DNA of 43,684 nt from contig NZ_JFHC01000067.1 of assembly GCF_000698595.1 (NCBI RefSeq), positions 1 to 43,684 of the forward strand, given 5' to 3'. Made by a program: the position numbers and the translations under genes. Source of the stretch: Caballeronia glathei (lineage in GTDB: Bacteria > Pseudomonadota > Gammaproteobacteria > Burkholderiales > Burkholderiaceae). The stretch's first letter is position 1. Each line of letters begins with the position of its first letter. Below the pieces are notes generated by a model. It saw nothing but the letters and a program-made list of their open reading frames with translations. It had not been told where the DNA came from and ran no database searches. Positions 25,648 to 37,600 of this stretch are shown here, one piece after another.

Positions 25648-25907
25648 TCACGCCAAAAACACCGATTCAGCGCCTTTCGGGGAGTCAACAATGTGGAAGC
25701 CCCAACTATTGCGTCCGTTCAGCACGTCATTGAGCGTGTGCAGGGTCATCTGCTGGGGACTGCGTGCGCCGGACTCGTAATCGCGAATGCATTGAGCGGT
25801 GCAGCCAACCTTGTCAGCCAGCTCCTGCTCACCCATCCCTTGCTGCATGCGCAGACGCTTGAGGTCGCCAGGAAAGGTACCTCGCGATCCAGAAGGCCAT
25901 CTTTCAT
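25648..25907 (-). pseudogene. XRE-family helix-turn-helix regulator, apparently frameshifted
   Basis: The minus-strand frame ending at 25648 contains a clear XRE helix-turn-helix: LKRLRMQQGMGEQELADK, then CTAQCIRDYESGARSP and LHTLNDVLNG. In that frame the only ATG (25848) would cut off helix 1. A well-formed start with GGAGG and ATG at 25907 (MKDGLLDRE...) lies in a different frame, and joining the two needs a single-base shift near 25880. It is therefore probably a broken antitoxin-like or phage-type repressor. Alternatively the 66-residue version from 25848 is translated. Confidence 0.5.
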
Positions 25908-26125
25908 TTTTCCTCCTAAATTAGGGTCACCTTTAAGCCGCATGTACCGCTGCCCTACTCAACCTGATACCGGTAAAGCAGATGGTGATGGCTCCGGGTC
26001 CGGCATGCGAGCCGCGTTCCGTTGCTGTGAGCATTTCACCAACGAGAAAAAGAAACTTTGAAAGGATCGTCCGACGGTGCAACAGGGTAATCTCGTTCGT
26101 TGATCGGGCCTCCCCTACACACGGG

Positions 26126-26851
26126 TCATACCAGCTTCGTGAAATCGCGAACGCCAACGTCTTTATATGCCGGATTTTGCATCCAGCTCCGGATGTGAGC
26201 TGGAATCTGCTTTGGAAGAGGTACGCGCTCCTTGGGCAGTCCCTCGAGCAAATGTGCAGCTCTCTTTTCAAGTTTTGGATAATTCACTTTCTTTGCAAAT
26301 TTAACTGTGGCCGACAGCCACATCTCATGCAGCATCTGCACGTAAATTCGCTTATGCTGCTGTTTTAAAATGTTAAATTGCTCGGTGCTGCCAAAATCAT
26401 ATTCATATGGGTCAGCCCGATAAGCGTCCAGATCTTCCAAGACGATCCGCTGCCTGTACGCAACCAACATACGACTGTAATCGCGTGTGATATCGACCAA
26501 GCTGGCTTCAGATGGAAGCTTTTTTGGTTCATTCAGATCCATCAGATCAACTAGGAGGGTCGAAAAGAAATCAAAATCGCTGCCTCTGAAATATAACAGC
26601 GAGTCACTGATAATTTGCTTCGGGTAGTTTTTTTGGATAAACACTTTCGCTATTTTTTGGCGATCCCCTTTCGAAAAATTCACCAAATAATTCTCGCCAA
26701 GCGATGTGGAAATGAAATCGACCAGATGTTCCTCCGAAAAACAGAGTTTAACCCACGGGTGGCCGATTATTGTTGTGCCAAGGTCATCATTAGTTTTTAC
26801 AAATGGATTTACGTTGAATTCCGTGAATAGCGCGCCACGGAGTGGCGACAT
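26126..26851 (-). CDS. hypothetical protein, AT-rich orphan gene
   Basis: A 241-residue protein of unrecognised family. ATG 26851 is chosen because AGGAG lies at the correct distance upstream; a longer in-frame start at 27043 adds a low-complexity, Arg-rich stretch. The protein is mixed alpha with many aromatic and charged residues (GSDFDFFSTLLVDLMDLNEP, YRADPYEYDFGSTEQF), with no signal peptide or membrane segment. The gene is clearly richer in A+T than the operons on either side and lies among integrase and IS remnants, so it was probably acquired horizontally. A toxin, effector or phage-derived role is possible, but nothing specific is visible. Confidence 0.65.
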   Translation of the reverse strand: MSPLRGALFTEFNVNPFVKTNDDLGTTIIGHPWVKLCFSEEHLVDFISTSLGENYLVNFSKGDRQKIAKVFIQKNYPKQIISDSLLYFRGSDFDFFSTLLVDLMDLNEPKKLPSEASLVDITRDYSRMLVAYRQRIVLEDLDAYRADPYEYDFGSTEQFNILKQQHKRIYVQMLHEMWLSATVKFAKKVNYPKLEKRAAHLLEGLPKERVPLPKQIPAHIRSWMQNPAYKDVGVRDFTKLV

Positions 26852-27398
26852 GGATACTCCTGGCGCGTTCTGTTCGACGCGACTATCTACATCACGCCGC
26901 GAACGCCACGACGTCGGACCGCATCCTAAACCGACAGACCGGTTTCGCCTTTTCGCAGGGGGCTCGTGAACTGGTCGGAGGCTCGAGTCGGTGAGCAGGA
27001 GGAAAGCCGATTGAGTGGTGCTGAATCTTCTGCGGCATGTCACAAATTGAGCGCTTATACGACGTTTGAGACATCATAAATCTACTTTATCGTTTTCTCA
27101 TGAGGTCTGCTCTTCGGCATTCGTGCTGGATTGAACCGCGGTCACCTGGTGCCGCAGAAGACCTCAAGGTATGCACGTGGCTTGAACAAAGCTACCTACT
27201 CGTAGCAGAACCATCTGGCTACAAAGACGCAGGCACCATCCGCCAAAAAAGGAATCCGTTCGGCGACGCTTGATTGGGTCCGAATTGACTTCGCGCGCCG
27301 CTCACAAGCGTCTCCGTTTGCGTACGCGCGGCCCGTCCGGTAATGTAGCGCGCTCCGAGTCCATCCGACCCAGCCTTAACCTTCGTAAGGAAGTTACC
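26852..27398. other. intergenic region upstream of the HU gene
   Basis: No gene is seen. TGAGGTCT (27101-27108) and AGACCTCA (27159-27166) form an inverted repeat that is wider if mismatches are allowed. The AT-rich part near 27070-27095 may hold a promoter. TAAGGAAG precedes the HU start. Confidence 0.35.
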
Positions 27399-27674
27399 AT
27401 GAACAAGCAGGAACTCATCGATGCCGTTGCATCGGAAGCAGGCGTCAGCAAGAGCGCAGCCGCCGAGACAATTGATGCAATGCTGGGTGTCGTTTCGAAA
27501 ACCGTCGCAGCCGGTGACAGTGTGCAGTTGATCGGCTTCGGCACGTTCGCGACCGGAGCCCGCGCGGCGCGGTCCGGACGCAATCCGCAGACCGGTGAAA
27601 CGATTGACATCGCCGCCGCGACGACCGTCAAGTTTACCGCCGGCAAGGCGTTCAAGGACGCGGTCAATCAGTAA
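27399..27674 (+). CDS. HU-family DNA-binding protein
   Basis: A 91-residue histone-like protein of normal HU length: MNKQELIDAVASEAGVSKSA at the start, IGFGTFATGARAARSGRNPQ forming the DNA-binding beta-arm (about residues 45-64), and the C-terminal VKFTAGKAFKDAVNQ. AAGGAAG precedes the ATG. HU bends DNA and shapes the nucleoid. This Ala-rich version near an IS element may be an accessory paralogue. A short hairpin GCTCGG/CCGAGC immediately follows the stop. Confidence 0.93.
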   Translation: MNKQELIDAVASEAGVSKSAAAETIDAMLGVVSKTVAAGDSVQLIGFGTFATGARAARSGRNPQTGETIDIAAATTVKFTAGKAFKDAVNQ

Positions 27675-27712
27675 GCTCGGTCGGCGCCGAGCCCTCCCGA
27701 TAGCCTTAAAAC

Positions 27713-28543
27713 GGTGTTGTCACCTCGCTGGGGCGGTCCCGTAAGATTGCGCGATGAAGAATACACGATCGCTCTATCACGGTCACCGCTTTCCGGCGGT
27801 GGTCATCAGCTGCGCCGTGCGCTGGTATTTCCGCGATCGGTTAAGCCTGCGCGACATCGAGGAATTACTGTTCGAGCGCGGGGTTGTTGTCAGTTACGAA
27901 ACGATTCGGCGCTGGTGCGACAAATTTGGCGGGGGCTTTGCCCATCGCGTGAAGACTGCTCGCCGCAAGCCCGGCACCACGTGGCATCTGGACGAAGTGT
28001 TTGTGGCCTTGCGCGGCGAGCCTTATCTGCTGTGGCGGGCAGTTGATCAGCACGGTGCCGAACTCGATATCCTGCTGCAGAAGCGTCGCGACAAGGCCGC
28101 AGCTAAGCGGTTTTTCAAGCGCGTGCTTGCCTCTTGTCCCGAAGTGCCACGCAAGATCGTCACCGACCAGTTGCGCAGTTATCCGGCGGCGAAAGCCGAA
28201 ATTCCCGAGCTGGCAAACGTCAAGCACGTCTTCGTCAAAGCCAGCGCCCGGTTGAACAACCGAGCCGAAAACGGTCATCAGCCTACGCGTGAACGGGAGC
28301 GCCGCATGCGTGGCTTCCGCGATCCGGAACGTACGCAGGTGTTCCTGTCGAGCTTCGGCCCGATCAGGCAGCACTTCGCGCTCAAGCGACACCTACTGCG
28401 CGCCTCTCTTTACCGCAAACAACTCGGTGAACGCTTTGCGGCATGGCATCGCTTCACTGAGCTCACCCAAGATCCGTCCGCTTTCTGAGCAAATGTGCGT
28501 CCCCTGCGCAATTGCGTCGCCAACACTTTAACGTGACAACGCC
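27713..28543 (+). mobile_element. IS6-family insertion sequence
   Basis: The element carries a full-length IS6-type transposase gene between imperfect terminal inverted repeats: GGTGTTGTCAC at 27713-27723, and GTGACAACGCC at 28533-28543, whose reverse complement is GGCGTTGTCAC. That gives about 831 bases, the normal IS6 size. The flanking octamers CTTAAAAC and GCCGATGG do not match, so no target duplication is evident. Boundaries are by motif only. Confidence 0.75.
27754..28488 (+). CDS. IS6-family transposase
   Basis: A 244-residue DDE transposase with a helix-turn-helix near residues 25-60 (YFRDRLSLRDIEELLFERG, then SYETIRRWCDKFG). The catalytic acids are Asp80 in WHLDEVFV, Asp138 in IVTDQLRSYPAA and Glu172 in NNRAENGHQPTRERERRMR. 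This DD-33-E spacing is that of the IS6/IS26 group. It appears intact and could be active, moving by replicative cointegrate formation. Confidence 0.93.
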   Translation: MKNTRSLYHGHRFPAVVISCAVRWYFRDRLSLRDIEELLFERGVVVSYETIRRWCDKFGGGFAHRVKTARRKPGTTWHLDEVFVALRGEPYLLWRAVDQHGAELDILLQKRRDKAAAKRFFKRVLASCPEVPRKIVTDQLRSYPAAKAEIPELANVKHVFVKASARLNNRAENGHQPTRERERRMRGFRDPERTQVFLSSFGPIRQHFALKRHLLRASLYRKQLGERFAAWHRFTELTQDPSAF

Positions 28544-28576
28544 GCCGATGGATTTCATGTAGGAAAGACCGATTTC

Positions 28577-28605
28577 GCTGCAGCGTTCCTCAGGAACGCT
28601 GCAGC
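28577..28605. repeat. perfect 14-base inverted repeat just after the NRPS gene
   Basis: GCTGCAGCGTTCCT, one base, then AGGAACGCTGCAGC. It lies 30 bases downstream of the NRPS stop (minus strand). There is no T-run on the minus strand, so it is at best a strong hairpin that could stabilise or end the transcript; it may also be a regulator site. Confidence 0.5.
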
Positions 28606-28634
28606 ATAGGCACTTTGGCCCCAAGTTTCAGGCG

Positions 28635-31600
28635 TCAGCTGATGCGATCGGGATGGCGCGCGATCAATTCACCGAGTGCGTGCCCCAAGGCGCATACATT
28701 TGGTGGCTGAATCATCGAGTGATGAGTCCCGTCAACGTAGACGACCGAAAGTCGGTTAGCGGAGACGACGCTGGTCCATTCCGAAACTAACTGTCGAGCG
28801 TTAAGCCTTTCTTTCGCCACGAAAAGACAAACTGGCAATGGGGCCGTGCTCGCTCGATAAGTCACGGCTACCGGCCTGCTATCGTAGGAACCGTCGCGCG
28901 GCCGGGACGTCACGGTGTTGCCGTCAGGCAGTGCGACGTCGATTGTCGCGCTCGAATCAAGCAGGCCGATAAAAGAGACCGTCTCGCCCTGCGCGAGGAG
29001 CTGCAGTCCTATCTCATACGCCACCATTCCCCCAAAAGACCATCCGGCGATTCTATAGGGTCCTTCAGGCTGAATCTTCCGAATAAGCGGTAGCATCGCT
29101 TGCGCCCAGCGCTCGACGATATCGTGGCCCTCAGGGAGGCTTAAGGAGGGAAGCCCGTATAGCGGTATCCGTGAATCGATGAATGGCGCAAGTACGTGTG
29201 CGTAGAGCAATGATCCTGTGCCGTCGGGAACCAGAAACAGGGGCTCGGTGGCATGCGGCGTCGGCGCGCGAAGCTCGACCGCCTGATTGGACTGCACGTG
29301 TGACGCGCCGCCTCTCGAGGCGATCAACGCCGAAAGACGCTCGATAGTCGGGGCTTCAAACAGATCCGTTATCGTGAAGTTGAACGCCAGTCGAGTTGCC
29401 CGGTCAACCAACTGAACGGCGAGCAGCGAATGGCCGCCCAGTGAAAAGAAATCGTCTCTACGCCCGACGCGCTCGATTCCGATCATTTCAGCCCAAAGGG
29501 AGGCTAGCAGCACTTCGAGCTCTCCTTCTGGCGGCTCGTAGTCATCGCGTGCGAAAGCGCCGGTGTCCGGCACAGGTAGCGCGTGCCGATCGAGCTTGCC
29601 GTTCGGTGTGAGAGGCAGTTCATCCAATCTCACGTATGCCGCGGGGATCATGTGTTCCGGCAACGACGGTCGCAGCCAACCGGCGAGATCGGCGGCGTGC
29701 ACGACGGAGGACGGCTCGCTCGTGTAGTAGGCCACAAGCCGTCTGTCCCCAGGCCGGTCCTCGCGGGCGATGACGGCTACTTCGCGAAGGCCTGAAAAGC
29801 CCGCCAACTGCGTCTCGATTTCGCCCGGTTCGATGCGCAAGCCCCGGATCTTGACCTGATCGTCGTTCCGTCCCATGAACTCGATCTCGCCGTCGCCGGT
29901 CCAGCGGCCGAGATCGCCCGTGCGGTACATCCGCGCGTCTGGCGTCGATGCGAATGGATCCGGGACGAATCGCATGGCCGTTAGATCGGGACGGTTCAGA
30001 TATTCGCGCGCGATGCCGTTGCCGCCGATATATATCTCGCCAGTCGCCCCGATCGGCGCGGGCTCGCCATAGCGATCCAGGATGTAGATCCACTTATTGA
30101 CAATCGGCTTACCGATTCGCGGTGAACCGGAACCGGCCGCGTCGAAGTCGTGCAGCGTCGCGCATACGGTCGCCTCCGTCGGACCATAGCCGTTGATCAG
30201 CCTGCGTCCATCGGACCAGCGGCGGGCGATCTCGAGCGGCAGGCGATCACCGCTCAGGATCATCGTTTTGATGGAATCGAGCGCGGACGTTGAGTCGAGC
30301 CCCGCGACGACTGACGGCGGCAATATGGCATGCGATATGCGATGTCGGGCGACGAATTGAGTGAGTGCATCACCGGCCAGAATTTCGCGGTGCGAATGCA
30401 AATAGAGCGACGCGCCCTGACAGAGCGCCATCACGACTTCGAATATGCATCCATCGAAGCTGAACGACGCAAACTGCAGCACGCGACTTTCCGGGCCGAC
30501 AAAAAGCTGCTGCGCATGCACGACGGTCAGATTCGCAAGCCCCTGGTGTTCGATTGCGACGCCTTTCGGCTGTCCGGTTGATCCCGACGTGTAGATAACA
30601 TACGCCAGGCTGCGAGGACCCAAGCCATCGCTACGCCCGAGGTTTTCTTCGCTTTCATGCTCCCAAGCGTGTGTGGCGCCGTCGAGTTCGAGCACGGGTA
30701 TCGATTGCGCGAGCCCGGTGAGCATGTCGCGCAGCGCATGCTGCGTGAGCAGTGCTGACGGTGAGCTATCGTTGAACATGAACGTCAGACGATCGGGCGG
30801 GTAAGCAGGATCGAGTGGTACGTACGCCGCGCCCGCCTTGAGTGTCGCCAATAATGCGACGATCATGTCGAAGCCGCGCGGGATGCATATCGCCACACGG
30901 TCGTCGGGCCTGATTCCGCGTTGCCGCAGGTAGTGGGCGAGACGGTTGGCCCGCTTGTTCAATTCGCGATAGGTGAGAATTTCGTCGGCGTGCACCAGCG
31001 CGACCGCATCGGGTGTTCGCTCGACCTGCAGTTCGAACTGTTCGTGTATACACAGATGCGACGGATACGGATGCGAAGTCGCGGTCCATTCATGAATCAG
31101 CCGGTTCCGCTCGCTCTGCGCGAGCATCGGCAGGCTCGCGATAGGCACCGATTGCGCGTTCTCTGCAACCATTGCATCTAACAGCCGATGCAGATAGCTG
31201 CCGTACCGCTCAACGGTTTCCCGATCGAACAACGAAGTCGCGTATACGAGCTCTCCTGCGATGCTCCCCTCGGTCTCCTCGAGGGCCAGGGTCAGATCGA
31301 AGGTCGCCATTCTCCCGTCGAACGGCGCTCCCGGCATTATCTCCAGCTCAGGCAGGACGAGTGCGTGCTGTGGTGTGTTTTGCCACGCGAACATCACCTG
31401 AAAAATCGGGCTGTGCGCGAGACTGCGCTCCGGCTCCAGCGCCTCCACCACCTGTTCAAACGGAAAGTCCTGATGCTCCTGCGCTGCAACGGTTTGGGTC
31501 TTCACGCGCTGCAACAGCTCTGTCGATGTAGGCTCGCCGCTGAGGTCGATACGCAATGCCACGGTGTTGACGAAAAAGCCGATCAGGTTTTCGACTTCGG

Positions 31601-34600
31601 TTCGAGACCGATTGCTCACGGGAGCGCCAACGACGACCTCGCTTTGACCCGATAGACGTCCGAGGACGGTCGCCCATGCCGAGAGTACGGTGGTGTGCAA
31701 CGTGACACCATTGCTCAGACTCAACGCCTTCAGCCTGTCGGTCAAGGGTTGGCCGAATTCCAGCGGTACTGCATCGCCCTCGTAGTCTTGACGCGCCGGC
31801 CGCGGCCGGTCGAGCGGCAACTCTAGCAACACGGGGGAGCCGCGCAGCGTGCGCTGCCAGTATTCGCGATTCTCCCGAAGCATGCTGGCGTCGAGAGCCT
31901 GTCTTTGCCACACCGCGTAGTCGGCGTATTGAACCGGCAACGCTGGCAAGTTAGGCAAGTTACCCTGCACGCGGGCTTCGTAAAAACGACTGAGATCGCG
32001 CGCAAAGATTCCCGTGGACCAACCGTCGGAAACCATGTGATGCATTGTGATGAGCAGTGTGTACCGATCGTCAGCCTCGCGTAACAGCTGTGCACGGATC
32101 AGCGGTCCCCGTTTGAAATCGAATGGCGCCCGGGCCTCGTCGGCTGCATGTTTGCGGACCTCGGCGAAAATGTCGGCACGCATGCGCAAATCGGTTTCCG
32201 AAATATGAAAGCCGATTTCGTCGGTCGGGAGCACACGCTGGAACGGCCGACCGTTGACTTCGTCGAATACGGTACGCAGGACTTCGTGCCGCTCGACGAC
32301 GGCGGTCAACGCATCGTGGAGGGCTGCCCGATCCAGCGTGCCGGTCAGGCTAAGCGCCGATGCAACGTTGTACGCCTCGCTACCGCCTTCAAGATGCGAA
32401 AGGAACCAGAGGCGTTGCTGTGCGAACGAAAGTGGTATCGGTCCGGCGCGGTCTGCACGGCCAATGGGCGGAAGGGCTTCCTGCGCGGCGACGGCCAACT
32501 CCGCGGCAAAGCGCGACAACACCGGATGCGCAAACATCGTCGCAATCGTGACACGACGCTTGAGCATTTCACGAACGCGCGCAAGGACTTGAATTGCCAG
32601 GAGCGAATGACCACCGAGCGCAAAGAAATCATCGTGGCGCCCCACGCGCTCGCGCCTAAGCACTTGCGCCCAGATTGCCGCAACGGCTTCCTCCCACTCA
32701 CCTTGCGGGGCTTCATAGGCGCTCACTGCGTACGCCGCATGCCGTTCAGGCGCTGGCAGTGCCGCACGGTTGAGCTTTCCATTCGGTGTTGTCGGCAACG
32801 CTTGCAACACCACGTACGCAGCCGGCACCATATATTCGGGAAGAATGGCGAGTAGCCCCGCACGTAGCGTCCGCGCATCGAGCACCATGCCTGCGTCGGG
32901 CACAACGTATGCCGCCAGGTGTCGATCTCCCGGCTCCCGCTCGTAGGCGATCACTGCCGCTTGCCTGACGCCCTGCAACGAGGAAAGCCGTGCCTCGACC
33001 TCGCCGAGTTCGACGCGATAACCCCGGATCTTGACCTGGTCGTCACTGCGCCCGGCGAACTCGATGTTTCCGTCCGACAGATAGCGCACGAGATCACCTG
33101 TGCGGTACATGCGCGCGTTCGGAGCATCCCTGAACGGGTCGGCGAGGAAGCGCTCCGCCGTGAGGTCAGCGCGGTTACGATAGCCGCGGGCCACGCTGTC
33201 GCCGCCGATGTAGAGTTCGCCTACCACGCCTGTCGGCACGGGTTCGCGGTGCACATCGAGCACGTAGGCGCGCGTGTTTCCAATCGGCCTGCCGATCGGT
33301 ACCACCTCACGCCCGCTTACGTCCTCGACGGGGACTCGGTAGGTGCACACGCCCACTGTTGTTTCGGTAGGACCGTAGTGGTTGATGATCGTTGCTCGCG
33401 GATATAGCCGTCGCCAGGCACGCACGAGATCGAGCGTCAGCGGCTCGCCGCCGACGACGGTGACAAGTTCGCCTTGCGGGTTACCTTTACTGACGTTCAG
33501 CAATGCTTTCAGGTGGCTCGGGGTGAGCTTGACGAGCCGCTCAGGATGCGCCTCGAGTTCTTCGGCAAGCCGCTCCATTTCGCGCTCGGGCGACGCGAGC
33601 AAGGTAACAGACCGGCCCGACATCAGCGGCGGGAAGAAGCTCGTGTTGGTGAGGTCGAAGCTCACCGGCGCGTGCACCGTGGCGTCGAGATCGGGGGACG
33701 GGAGAAAGCCTCCGGCGCCCGCCAGATAGTTCATTAGATTGCGATGCTCGACCATGACGCCCTTCGGAAGGCCAGTCGAGCCCGAGGTATAGATGATGTA
33801 GGCGAGATGCGTGGCCGCGACACCGCTTGCGGGCGAATGTGACGGTTGGCGAGCGAGCTGTTCACGCTCGCCCGCGATGCTCACGACGCTCTTCACGTGC
33901 AAGCCGGGCGGAACGTGGCCCGTCACGACCATGATGCGCGCACCGCTGTCCTCGATGACCCACTGCTGACGTTCCGTCGGATGCGAGGGTTCTACGGGAA
34001 CGTACGCGCCGCCCGCTTTCAGTATGGCGATCAGACCGACAACCGTCTCGAGGGTGCGTTCCGCCAGCAATGCAACGGGCGTGTCCGGCCCGACACCCAG
34101 CTCGCGGAGGTGATGGGCAAGCTGATTCGCCTGGCTGTCCAACTCCCGATACGTTACACGGTGTCCGCCCGCGATGATGGCGATGGCGTGAGGCGAGCGT
34201 TCGGCTTGCTGCTCGAATAGTTGATGCGTGCAAAGGTCCCGTGGGTAGGAGGCTTCCGTGACATTCCACCGGTAAAGCAACTTATTGCGCTCCGCTTCGC
34301 CGAGCAATGCGAGGCCCGTCACCGGCAAGTCCTGTGCGCCGTCTTCCACCATTGCCGCAAGCAAACGCCGCAGATATCCCGCGTAACGTTCAATGGTCTG
34401 CCGATCGAACAGCGCCGTCGCATACTCGAATTCGCCAACAACGCGCTCATCAAGCTCTTTCAGGGCAATCGTCAGGTCGAACTTCGCCATCCTTGAGTAA
34501 GTCGGCTCGAACGGCCCGACCTCGAGACCGTGCATCGCGGGTGCCTCGGGCAGCGCGTTCTGCCATGTGTACATGACCTGAAATAGAGGACTGTGAGCAA

Positions 34601-37600
34601 GGCTGCGCACAGGTTGCGCGATTTCGACAACATGCTGGAACGGGATGTCATGGTGCCGCTGCGCCTCGAGAATCTTGGCACGCACTCGCTCGAGCCATTC
34701 ACCGACGAGCGGCGAACCCGAAAGATCCATCCGCAGCACGAGCGTATCGACGAATAAGCCGATCATCGAATCCAGCTCTGGGCGCCCGCGATTCGCGGAG
34801 GTGGTACCGATCACGATGTCCTGCTGCCCGGCGAGGCGCGACAGCAAGAGCGCCCATCCGGCCAGGACCGTCATGTAGAGTGTCATCCCATGGCGCCGTC
34901 CTAACGCCCGCAGCCGCGCGGTCAATTCAGCGTCGAGTTCGAACGAAATGAAATCGCCGACGTGATCCTGCCGCAACGGGCGCGGCCTGTCTGTGGGAAG
35001 GTTGATGAGCGCCGGAGCACCCGCAAGCGTTTGGCGCCAGTAGTTTCTTTGCCGATCCGTCAGTTCATCACGCAGCCACTGTCGTTGCCATATTGAGTAG
35101 TCGGCGTATTGGAACGGCAGTGCTGGCAGCGTATCCGGCTCCCCGCGGGCGAACGCACTGTAAAGCGTTGCCAACTCCTCGGCAAACAAATGCATGGATA
35201 AGCCATCCGACGCAATGTGATGCATCGTGACGAGAAGTACATGGGAATCGTCCGTTTGCCGCAACAGCCGGCCCCTGACGGCGCATCCGCGTTCGAGATC
35301 GAACGGCTGTGTCGCTTCCTGCTCGCAGTGGCGCTGCAACGCCTCCTGAGCGTCGACGTGACGTCGCAGATCGATCTCGATCAGTGGGAATCCGCTTTCG
35401 TCGACCGGCGCGATCTGCTGGGCGACCCCGTCATTGCCCGCTTTCACGAATGCGGTGCGCAACACCTCGTGACGGGCAACGATCCGCCCGAGCGCTTGCA
35501 AAAGCGCACTCCGTTCCAGTGTGCCCTCGAGCCGCAATCCGAGAGGAAGGTGATAAGCCTCTCCAGCGCGATCGACTTGAGCGACGAGCCAAAGACGCTC
35601 CTGTGCAAACGAAAGCGGCAGTGGAGCGTCGCGCGACACGGCCGCAATCACAGGAAGCCCGCCTGATGGGTCGCTGTCGCCGGCTTCGGCGATTTGTCGA
35701 GCCAGCAAGCTGACCGTCGGTGCGTCAAATAGTGAACCCACCGTAAGCGTTATGCCCAAACTCGTGCGAATGCGGTTCACGAGCCGCGTCGCGAGCAGGG
35801 AATGGCCGCCCAGATCAAAGAAGTTGTCGTCGACGAAGACCTCCTGAAGGCCGAGGACCTCACAAAACAGCGTGAGCAGGGTTTGCTCACGCGGCGTTTG
35901 CGGTCCGCGCCCTTGTCCGGAGGCAACTGTAGGACGAGGCAATGCGCGGCGATCAATCTTGCCGTTCGGCATGATCGGAAAACGGTCCAGCACGATGATC
36001 GCGCTCGGCACCATGTATTCCGGGAGCGTTTGAGCAAGCGTATGGCGCAGAACGGCTGGGTCGACGCGAAGCGGCGTGTTGCTGAGAGACGACCAGACCA
36101 CATCCGTTTTTGCGCGAAAAGCATTGATCGGAAAAGCTTCGCCGTCACTCGCGGCACTCCAGAGCACAATATCCAGCGTGCCGTCGTTGCTGGCGCTCCA
36201 TGTACATGCGCATCGGTAGCCGAGCTCGCCGGCGAGCGCGTGAAACGCATCGACGCCGATTTCGTGCCCCGACCGTGCGGCCTGCGAAAGCGGCCACACA
36301 AAATCGTCGAGGGTCTGCTCGCCCGCGTCGAGCGCGTGCATTGCGTCGATCTCGCGAGCCAGGTCCTCGTGCGGTACGCCCGTCACCCGGATCACGGCCG
36401 GTGTGTCGCGCGCCAGCCGCTCGCGCAGCGCGTCGCTTCCGGCAATCTGTGCACCCCATTGGACTGATGGAGCATCGCGCAGATCGACCGTGAGCGACGG
36501 ACCCTTACGCAGCACGACGTCATAGCGGTAGCGGCTGAGCTCGTTCGAATATCCACCCCGCTTGACCTGAATGTCGACCGCGCCGATCGAATTCAGGCGC
36601 GACGGCAGCAGCGAAAAGAATTCTGGAGCGAGCAGCAACTCTTTCTCGGCTTCTATTGCCCGTTCGATCTGCCGGCGAAGACCGGCCGCGGCTCCGCGTG
36701 AGCCGAACCTCGCGAGTTGCGTAGCGGTTGCAAAAGCGCGATGTAGATGCAGATTTCGCACATCGCCGATAAACAGAGAGCCGCCCGGCGCCAGCCGCTC
36801 GACGGCCTGCTCGATGACGTTGACCAGGTAAGCGGCGCTCGGAAAGTATTGAATCACCGAGTTGATGACGATCGTATCGAAGTAGGATTCCGGCAGGTCG
36901 TCCCAAACGTGTGCGGGCTGTACATGCAATTTTACGCGGGCGGCCCAGTTCGGCTGCCTCTGCAAATGTCTTTTCACCGTCGCAATGGTCTGGCTCGAAA
37001 AATCGGTTGCCCAGTACGCTTCGCATTTCGATGCCAACTGAGAGAGCAGGAGTCCGCTGCCGACGCCGATCTCGAGGATGCGCGCGGGCTTCAGTTCTAG
37101 GATGCGATCCACCGTTGCTTGCCGCCACTGCCGCATCTCCGAGAGCAAAATGGCTTCACCGCTGTAGCTGCTAGTCCAGCCGTCGAAGTTTTCTCCGAAG
37201 TCAGCGTGGTCAGACTCCGCATAGATGGATTCGTAAAACTCCTGCCATTGCTCGACCTGTTTGATTTCTTGGTCGGGATCGCGGCTCTCTTCACTCTTTG
37301 TCGACGTGACATACGCAACGAGTTGATGACTCGCGCTGCCATCGTCATGCGCGAGGACGACCGCGCGGCCGACGCCCGATTGCTGTGCGAGCGTCGCTTC
37401 GATTTCGCCCGGCTCGATACGGAAGCCGCGTACCTTGATCTGCTCATCGGCTCTGCCCTCGAAGTCGAGTACCCCGTCGGCATGCCAGCGGGCGAGGTCG
37501 CCCGTGCGATACATGCGGCTGCCCGGGACATCGAATGGACATGGCACGAACCGATCTGCCGTGAGGTCCGGCCGGTTCAAATAACCGCGCGCGAGTCCTG

